NCBI GenBank assembly: GCA_947172415.1
Contig: OX359190.1
Location: 3,100,001 to 3,164,000 of the forward strand
Direction of reading: 5' to 3'
Origin: Chondrosia reniformis
Lineage: Eukaryota; Porifera; Demospongiae; Chondrillida; Chondrillidae
DNA: 64,000 nt
Positions 57,213 through 64,000 of this stretch are shown here, in pieces. The notes under the pieces were generated by a model. That model was not told where the DNA came from and did no database searches. It was given only the letters and a program-made list of their open reading frames with translations. Every line of letters begins with the position of its first letter. Position 1 is the stretch's first letter. The translations under genes were made by a program, and so were the position numbers.

Positions 57213-59454
57213 TATATACTGCAATCATCAGCTTAACATAATTATTTACAATTCTATATAAAATGCACATTGCTGCATTAAATACAGACCTTTTAATTTT
57301 ATATGTATATTTCATCCATGAAATTACAATTGTAAATTATACGTAGCTACTACTAAAGTTTTAACCGTAAGTGCAATGGACAAGCAACAGTTACAACTTC
57401 AGTTATACCACTAGGGAATTTGAAGGGCATGGTCACATGTGCACATCTTCTTCCGATACGATGCACAGGTAAATAGTTCCATTTGCATTCCTCATGGTTT
57501 CCCTCTGTTTCACATATAAATGCTATATTCTCTGTGAGCAAATTCTTGAATGCATGTTGCTTTTTCCAAAGAACAAATGCAAATATCTGCTTCCATTCAA
57601 CAACGTTATTGGCCTCTTGTATAGAGATAGCAGTAATTTCTAAAAAATACTGCACCTCACCAACATTCCAATCAGGTATAGTAAAAAGTACACTCGGCCA
57701 ATAAGCCATGATAAGTGTGGAAGTAGCACTTGCTTTGTACATGCTGGATCCAACTATGTCATCTCCAATCAAAAGTTTTCTAAACTTGATATAAAACCTA
57801 GACTTTAGCTCTGTTCCTGGACCAAACACTTCTTGCATGACATTATTAATTTTTAGAGCCTCGAAATCACTTAGTACATCATCTTTGAATGGCCCAATAG
57901 ACTTTAACATGCGACTGAACCCAATACAAAGTGGTACACTTACATTATCCAGGGGGCCAAATGAAGCCGTTAAAAGTTGCTTAATGTCGATGTTGTCTAA
58001 GCACAAGTTGCTTGCATTCTTTTACATCTGATTAGCTTTACTTAAAATGTTTAATTTAGAATATGCTTCAGTTAAGATAGTACCACCAAGAGCCTTTCCA
58101 GGAACTATATATTGACTTCCCAGAAATCTCTTCATTATCTGGCTTTCTATCTGAATATTGTTAGTTGGGAACGAACCTAATATTCCATTATACCGTTCAA
58201 AGGCATACAGCCAAAATGCATTTGATGGTCCATAGTCTTGCAAACAATTAATCAAGTGCAGGTGCAGATGCATGTTAATAGTGCACTCTTTATCTCCATA
58301 AAGTTTTTGAAATTTGGTACAAAATTCTTGCAGAAGGTCATTAGCTTGGTGCAAATCTGAGATAGTCAGAACACGACATATGATAATTTTAACAGCTTGA
58401 ACAAACAATATCCAGTGTTGTGGACCAAGCACATGCCACATCAACACCGCCGAATAAATGGTTATCCAGCTTCTCCACTGATCTGCTGTGAATCCTCCAA
58501 AATGCGATGTTATATTACTAGGAAGGTGCCCCATACCCTCTGGAATTACAAATTTCTTTATCAATGACTCAATTTGTTCTAGGTTCTGCTTTGATAGTAA
58601 ATTAGGTTGTCTCAACCACACTTCCATCATCCGTTTTCCTGTACCTAAAAATAAATTATGCATAGGGTCTATTATAGGATAACGAATTGGATCAAAATAT
58701 GGGAGGTCTAGAAGAACAGAATAACGTAGACCATTCCTTGATTCTGCCTCCATAAGTGATGACTTGGTACCACTGTCCCTAAATAATTGACCAATGCTTG
58801 AACAACGCTGACGATGATCTGCACCTGTACGCAAATTCCATTCACTTCTATCAAAGCCCCCATAGTTTGTCCATATAGAGTTTGAACCATCTTCTCTAAT
58901 TTGCTCAAACTTTTTAAAACATTTATTACAGCCTAGTGTAGCCCTATGCCCAAGAAACCCACAAACCTTACGAGTAGCTGGAATGTCACAAGCAACGCAT
59001 GTCAATGCTAGGTGAACTGTGATTGTCCTTTCTGTACCCTTCAGTGTAGTATCCACAACTTGAAAACCATTCCAAGCACTGTGTAATTCCTCTATCAAGG
59101 GTGTTAGGTAACTGTTTACAGTTAAATGAGGTTCACCAGGGCCTGGTATTACTCCTACGAGTATGATATTGTCTGGGTTATTTCCTATAGACAAGGGTAG
59201 GTTCTGTATAGTTAGATACATGGTACCTACAGAATAGTTACCATGCTCATATGGGGAAAACTAATCAATATTAAGAGTCAACAAGTAATTATAGGGTGCC
59301 TCTAAAAAATCACTATACTGGTTCCATACTTCTCCATCATATACATCAGCAAGATAGCCTGAAGCTTTGAAGTTGCTTCTTTTTCTCCACAATTCACAGC
59401 ACTCTACAAACCCAGGTCTTTGAGTAATACCGTTTTCACATGGGCATCGAAAGT

Positions 59455-59473
59455 GGGTCGAACCCGGGTTAGC
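59455..59473. promoter_or_regulatory. Subterminal GGGTCGAACCC motif, left end of Harbinger
   Basis: GGGTCGAACCCGGGTTAGC inside the left end, with a diverged copy (tggttgaactcag) 20 bp on. The right end has several copies in both orientations. Likely binding sites for the element's proteins. Confidence 0.5.
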
Positions 59474-59552
59474 TTAATCCTGGTTGAACTCAGTTTCCGT
59501 TCACAAGACGATTTTGTTAGTAGTATTTATTCGCGTAGCGTATCAGATCAAG

Positions 59553-60826
59553 ATGGCGTACGAAAATTTTCGGCTTGCTTTTATCGTTGTATTCGTTCTA
59601 TTGTGGCTACGAAGAAGACGTATGGAACGTAAACGTTCACTGATGGCAAGGAATATCGCTAGAAGAACACGTATTCTACATTTTAATGCTGTTCAAGAAG
59701 AAGAGAGAGCAATTTTTTATCGATTTATACTGCATCGTGTTTCGTCTGCATGCGTGAGCAGAAGAATGCATTGGAGTAAAAGAAGGAATCAATCTTTTTT
59801 GGAGAACATTGCTGGAAACTGGAGTGACAAAGAATGGAAGCAAAATTTTCGAATATCTAGGAGTACGTTTCAATTCCTTTGCCAACAACTTAAACCTTAC
59901 CTCCAAAGACAACATGTTGTTAGGAAACCCCTTACTGTTGAACAAAGGCTTGCCATTTGCTTATGGAGACTAGGAACCAATATAGAATATCGTACCATTA
60001 GCCACTTATTTGGAGTTGGCATTTCAAGAGTATGTCGTGTTGTACATGATGTATGTGGTGTTATCGTTCAACATATGGCACCAATGTTTATTGATATCCC
60101 AACAGGGGAAGGGTTGAGAAATATAGTTGATGGTTTCTTCAGTAAATGGGGATTTCCACAATGCATTGGTGCCTTAGACGGAAGTCATATACCTATCATT
60201 GCTCCAAAGGAAAATCCATTGGATTATTATAACTGGAAAGGGTATCATTCTACGATACTTCAAGCTTTAGTATCCCATAATTACAGATTTTTGGATGTTT
60301 ATGTTGGTTGGCCAGGTAGTGTGCATGATGCCAGGGTGTTGGCTAACTCTAGACTTTACAGAAAATGTGAAAGCGAAATTTTTTACCTAACTGGACAAGA
60401 ACATTATGTGGCACACCCATTCCTTTGGTTATTTTGGGTGACCCTGCCTACCCACTTAAAAGTTGGCTTCTTAAACCTTTCTCTGATACAGGTTTAACAA
60501 GAAAGCAGAGAAAATTTAACTACCAATTAAGTCGTTTACGTGTGGTAGTAGAAAATGCTTTTGGGCGACTGAAGGGGAGATGGAGGTCACTCATGAAACG
60601 AAATGATAATGACATTAAGTCAGTACCTACTCTAGTGACTGCATGTTGTGTATTGCACAATCTGTGTGAAATACAAGGTGATACATGTGAAGAAGAGTGG
60701 ATACAGAGGATATCTAATATAGAAAGAGAAGAAATAACGCATGTATCAACATCTTCTGCTGCGACAGTCAGTACAACTGGGCAGAACATTAGGGAAGCCC
60801 TTTGTGACTACTTTGACACTGTTTAG
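59553..60826 (+). CDS. Harbinger transposase (one frameshift)
   Basis: Start chosen at ATG 59553 (aagATGGcg, good Kozak, just inside the terminal repeats). It reads MAYENFRLAFIVV and an arginine-rich helix, then the helix-turn-helix region (KPLTVEQRLAICLWRLGTN, FGVGISRVCRVV). DDE motifs follow: GALDGSHIPI, GWPGSVHDARVL, then after a 1-base frame change near 60435 LGDPAYPL and VVENAFGRLKGRW. Known: excises and inserts the element together with the Myb-like partner. Apart from that frameshift the gene looks intact. Confidence 0.9.
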
Positions 60827-60901
60827 TAATGATTAATATAAACGAATATAAGGCAAAGTATTGTAAATTAAACTAGTCTAATCACAATGCTAACATTACA
60901 A

Positions 60902-62108
60902 CTACTCTTCATCTTCACCATCATCTGCATGATCATTAACGGCCAGATAACCCATCATAGGACCTGGTGGATAATCCTGCAGCTGCCAGGGCACACCAGG
61001 CACTGGATGTGGTACTGGCAAATGTGGCATAACTGGTGGGGGTGCCGGCATTAGCATTGTTAGCATGTCCTTCATTAAGCTCATGAACCTTTCTTCCTTC
61101 TCTTCTGCTTTCTTAGCTTGCTCTTGTTCCCATTTCATCCTGTCTTGCTCCAACTTCATCATTTCCTGCCGGCTTCTTTCTTGTGCAGCAACAAATGTCT
61201 CCATCATAACTTTGTTAGACTTCTCCACCCTGTCTAACTTTGTAAGCTTGCGTTTCTTGGATGGTCTTTGTTGCGTGGATGGCCCCGATTGCGTGGATGG
61301 CCCCGGATGCGTGGATGGCCCCGTTTGCGTGGATGGCCCCGGTTGCGTGGATGGCCCCGTTTGCGTGGATGGCCCCGTTTGCGTGGATGGCCCCGTTTGC
61401 GTGGATGGCCCCGTTTGCGTGGATGGCCGATGGCCCCGTTTGCGTGGATGGCCCCGGTTGCGTGGATGGCCCCGTTTGCATGGATGGCCCTGGTTGTGTG
61501 GATGACCCCTTTTGCGTGGATGGCCCCGGTTGCGTGGATGGCCCCGTTTGCGTGGATGGCCCCATTTGCGTGGATGGCCCTGGTTGCGTGGATGGCCCCG
61601 TTTGCTTAGATGGCCTAGGTTGCATTGATGATTCATGCTGCTGAGTGGCTATGGGACTGGCTGCTGGAGTCTGCAATATGGTTGTGTCCTCTGTTCCATC
61701 AAATGAACTTCCCCCTGGTGACAGCTGGCTGGAAAATTGGGAGGTATCTAGCGATGAAGGGGGATTCACTATTGCTCTCCTCCTCATTACAAAGTGAAGC
61801 TCCCAAAACCCCTTGAAGTTCACATAAATGTTGTGATCTTCAAGGTCATCATCTGATTCGACACCAATACCACTAGTTTGAAGCCTATCAATGGCCGATT
61901 TGTAGGTTTTCTTTAACGCTTTTATTTTATCACGACATTGCTTAAAATCGCGATGAAATCCTTTCCTTTCCAGCTCTTCAGCTATCTGCCTAAAAGGTAC
62001 AACATTCCTAACAGCACCTAAGAGCTGCTGCTGTATCGATTCTTCTCTCCAAATGCTCAATAACGCAGTCACTTCGTCGTCCGTCCAAGTTCGTCCTCGC
62101 TCCGCCAT
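60902..62108 (-). CDS. Harbinger Myb/SANT-like partner with GPSTQT array (one frameshift)
   Basis: ATG at 62108. N-terminal Myb/SANT-like domain (RTWTDDEVTALLSIWREESI, three helices to about residue 75, with KQCRDKIKALKKTYK). A serine-rich linker leads to an 18 bp tandem array coding GPSTQT or GPSTQP (about 61260-61620), a basic KKRKLTKLD, a coiled coil rich in E, Q and K, and an acidic tail ending DDGEDEE. One irregular 25 bp unit near 61415-61440 (7 extra bases) shifts the frame; the C-terminus is coherent in the shifted frame. Known role: DNA binding and nuclear delivery of the transposase. Its end is 75 bp from the transposase end. Confidence 0.82.
61262..61620. repeat. 18 bp coding minisatellite
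   Basis: About 19 units of gcgtggatggccccgttt with C/T variants, within the Myb-like gene. One unit is 25 bp. Confidence 0.95.
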
Positions 62109-62130
62109 CTTTATCTCGCTTTCGTAATGA

Positions 62131-62250
62131 GCTAAACTGGGTTCGACCCTGCTTCGTACATGGGTCGAACTCGCTTGCTAACCCGGGTTCGACCCGCTTT
62201 TGCGGTTTCTTGTGAACGATTTAACTCGGGTTCGACTCGGTTTCGACCCA
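62131..62250. promoter_or_regulatory. Subterminal GGGTCGAACCC motif cluster, right end of Harbinger
   Basis: At least five copies of gggttcgaccc or its complement at 62139-62149, 62161-62171, 62183-62195, 62228-62236 and 62241-62249. They cover the region between the Myb-like start codon and the terminus, so they could act both as transposase sites and as promoter elements. Confidence 0.5.
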
Positions 62251-62920
62251 CTTTTGATGCCCATGTGAAAACGGTATAAAAGAGGCAATGGCCTTCTTTA
62301 TGGACTGATAGGGAAAGACTTTAATAGGTCTACAAACAGAACCAGATTTTGTTTGAACAGTTCTCATTAATTGGGCTCCATACTCTTTTCTTTTTTGGGA
62401 GTGTGGGTGGTTGGGAAGTGCTTTGTATACACAAGATAAAGCATAAAATTTATTATTTCGCTTGCAGTAATCGAAAGAGTAAACAGCAGCACACTTTGGA
62501 CATATCACATATTCAGTAAAATTCTCATTTTCTATCAGCAAACACTTGTGCAATGCAGCTTTTGTGAGTGGCATTGCATTAGAAAAATCTTGCAACGGCA
62601 CACACTGAAAGGCAATAGCTATGGCAACACAAAAGGCTTTCAAATATTTCAAAAGTGACAAAAGAGCTGCACTTGAAAATCTATAAGTTGCCTGCCAAAC
62701 AAGTAAGAAGTGAAAGAGTTGTAAAAAAGGCATTGGAAATGCTGTTTCACTGGCAAATGTGTCTTCAGTTCCATTATCTGACTCCTGACTACTATCGCAC
62801 TGATCAAATTCATAAGTTGATTCTCTTTCTGACTCAGATTCAGAGCTGGAGGTGTCTTCAGCAAACATCTATAGAAATAGGATTTTCTCAGGCTAGATAA
62901 CATAAAAGTCTTAGACTATA

Positions 62921-64000
62921 CAGTGGGGATTAAAAGTAATAAGCCATGTAACACGCGTTTACACGAGAGTACTCGAATGTATTCGAATGTACTCGCACGA
63001 GTAAAATGTTGAAGGTGCTAATTTCAACAAAAATCGTCTGCCTCTAAAGTTAATTCTTAGGCTTTACTTATTTTTGAAAGCAATTCAAATCGCTTGTTAC
63101 GGTATTTGAATTCTTCCTTGCGAACGCAAAATCGTCACAATATATTTTTCCTTTCTTGCCAAAGACGAACGATTCTCTCCTACTCCTACGAGGCCTACTC
63201 GAGCGATTGTAATATACACAATCTCTCTACACACCTATAATGCGTTAATAGGCACGTTGAATTATACTTTAGAGTCAGTTTGAGTGTCTACTTATTTTAA
63301 AAAGCAATTCAAATCATGCCAACACACTTGTCACGGTATTTGAGAGAGAGAATCGTTAGTCTATGGAAAGAAGGAAACAGTATATTATCTATTGTGACGA
63401 TTTTGCGTTCGGAAGGAAGAGTGACTTTAGTTTTAAAGTCACTGCCAGGAGATGAGCTACATGATGAATTGAAGGAAGAGTGACAACTCGAGCGACTGTG
63501 CGTAAATGGATATTTCGTTGGCAACATTGCGGCCTTTATGATCAATATCAAGGCGGGAGACCTTCGAAAGTCACAGCCAAGATGGCAGCATTTATGGAGG
63601 CAGAGCTAAAAAGGGATGATGAGACAACCTCAGCTGAACTGGAGTGATCATTGGCAAGGAAATTCGGTGTTAAATCGACCACCATTGCACGATAGCGTCG
63701 GGTGTTTAGTCTTACGACAATTTCCATTCCAATATCGATCTCGAATAAGTCGCCAACGATATGTTTGACGTTAATTCGATGTATCTTGCGGCGATCTTTT
63801 GATTCCAGCCACTGTACAGAGATTTCCTTCGCTTTTCTCGATATTCTGAAGCTTGCAATCTTAAATTTCACACCAAAATGTATGCGCGCTATATAATATA
63901 ATCATTGCGCCGAAGGTGTTAACGATTGCGAGTATTATTTTACTCGTACGAGTACTCGAAGGGCACGCGAGTAGCATGCGTTTACATGGTTTATTACTTT
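62921..64000 (+). mobile_element. Tc1-like element, right end outside the window
   Basis: Begins CAGTGGGGATTAAAAGTAAT after a TA (62919-62920), a typical Tc1-type start. The last bases of the window (catggtttattacttt) are the inverse of the bases just inside the left end, so about 11 more bases are expected before the terminus. Inverted ends are long (over 80 bp, rich in tactcg and acgagta). Only a DNA-binding region is recognisable; no DDE domain, so it is a deletion derivative. Confidence 0.7.
63316..63700 (+). pseudogene. Tc1-like DNA-binding domain relic
   Basis: Reads MPTHLSRYLRERIVSLWKEG and NSILSIVTILRSEG (first helix-turn-helix). A 60 bp interruption is bounded by two copies of ggaagagtgac. 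Then RATVRKWIFRWQHCG, GGRPSKVTAKM and LARKFGVKSTTIA (second helix-turn-helix), with two stops. The GRPSKVT linker is typical of Tc1 transposases. The catalytic part is absent. Confidence 0.65.

Larger units (their letters stand above)
59428..62276. mobile_element. Complete Harbinger (PIF) element
   Basis: 2849 bp with inverted ends TACCGTTTTCACATGGGC / GCCCATGTGAAAACGGTA, flanked by TAA (59425-59427 and 62277-62279), the usual 3 bp Harbinger target. It carries the two expected genes, a DDE transposase (plus) and a Myb/SANT-like protein (minus), in convergent orientation. Removing the element and one TAA makes the surrounding CACTA frame continuous. Confidence 0.96.
57353..62868 (-). pseudogene. 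CACTA tnp2-like transposase, split by a Harbinger
   Basis: N-terminal part 62868-62277: acidic start MFAEDTSSSESESERE, then YVICPKCAAVYSFDYC, PNHPHSQKR and VFPYQSIKKAIASF. It continues at 59427: QRPGFVECCELWRKRS, LADVYDGEVWNQY, LTLNID, a TAG (59261-59263) where tryptophan is expected, FSPYEHGNYSVG and YLTIQNLPLSIGNN. Then come GVIPGPGEPHLTVNSYLTPL, FLGHRATLGCNKCF and IIDPMHNLFLGTGKRMMEVW, all typical of Transposase_21/tnp2. A TAA at 58022-58024 interrupts before a further 200 in-frame codons. Three lesions (insertion and two stops) make it inactive. Confidence 0.85.
56058..62920 (-). mobile_element. CACTA (EnSpm)-type element, interrupted
   Basis: Putative left end CACTGTAAAAAATGTGGTGG at 56058, followed by many GGTGG / CCACC subterminal motifs (to about 56240), as in CACTA elements. 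It contains the tnp2-like transposase on the minus strand. A Harbinger (59428-62276) is inserted in it, and a Tc1-like element begins at 62921. The right end is either beyond the window or lost, so the boundary given is provisional. Confidence 0.55.

Noticed and set aside
61065..61644. Plus-strand frames over the GPSTQT array (WMAPFA, GWPRLR, CVDGP repeats)
   Set aside because: Shadows of the Myb-like gene, which has a start, a domain and a coherent C-terminus on the minus strand.

Overview
The window is AT-rich eukaryotic DNA with short introns, dense minisatellites and many transposon relics, and it looks like an invertebrate. The best taxonomic clue is a single-exon gene at 12048-13262 (minus strand). 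It encodes a secreted collagen-like protein with the C-terminal region typical of sponge short-chain (spongin, C4-type) collagens. A demosponge is therefore the most likely source, but this is inference from gene content. I saw no bacterial operons, tRNA, rRNA or CRISPR array.

Layout. 1-4700: non-coding, with minisatellites, a partly duplicated block and one copy of a ~750 bp non-autonomous repeat. 4728-11380 (minus): one multi-exon gene, the most interesting locus. Its first two exons match the N-terminus and first, degenerate KH domain of vigilin. They are followed by about 30 heptads coded by a 21 bp tandem array, more coiled-coil exons, a 28 bp micro-exon and a C-terminal death domain. 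All 12 exons join in phase except for one extra base in one array unit. Its introns hold several small transposons and a fold-back repeat. 12048-13262: the collagen gene. 14.8-17.5 kb: a few weakly supported exons.

18-38 kb is a transposon graveyard. It holds a pogo-like transposase interrupted by a TTAA-flanked piggyBac MITE, and two large copies (about 22.0-26.4 and 32.7-37.6 kb) plus fragments of an unclassified repeat family. That family carries relics of an OTU-like protease, a CCCH zinc finger and a THAP-like domain. A piggyBac relic lies at 37.6 kb. 39.1-42.2 kb is a structurally complete piggyBac element (perfect 14 bp inverted repeats, TTAA duplications, one phase-0 intron, damaged ORF). 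48.2-54.2 kb is a decayed Helitron polyprotein (GRP-repeat N-terminus, HUH/Y2 Rep, PIF1 helicase, OTU protease). 56-62.9 kb is a CACTA (tnp2-like) transposase gene split by a complete Harbinger element; removing the Harbinger and one TAA restores the CACTA reading frame. From 62921 to the end is a Tc1-like element whose right terminus falls just outside the window.

Only the vigilin/coiled-coil/death gene and the collagen gene look like host genes with good support. Most other coding sequence belongs to mobile elements and is broken by stops and frameshifts.
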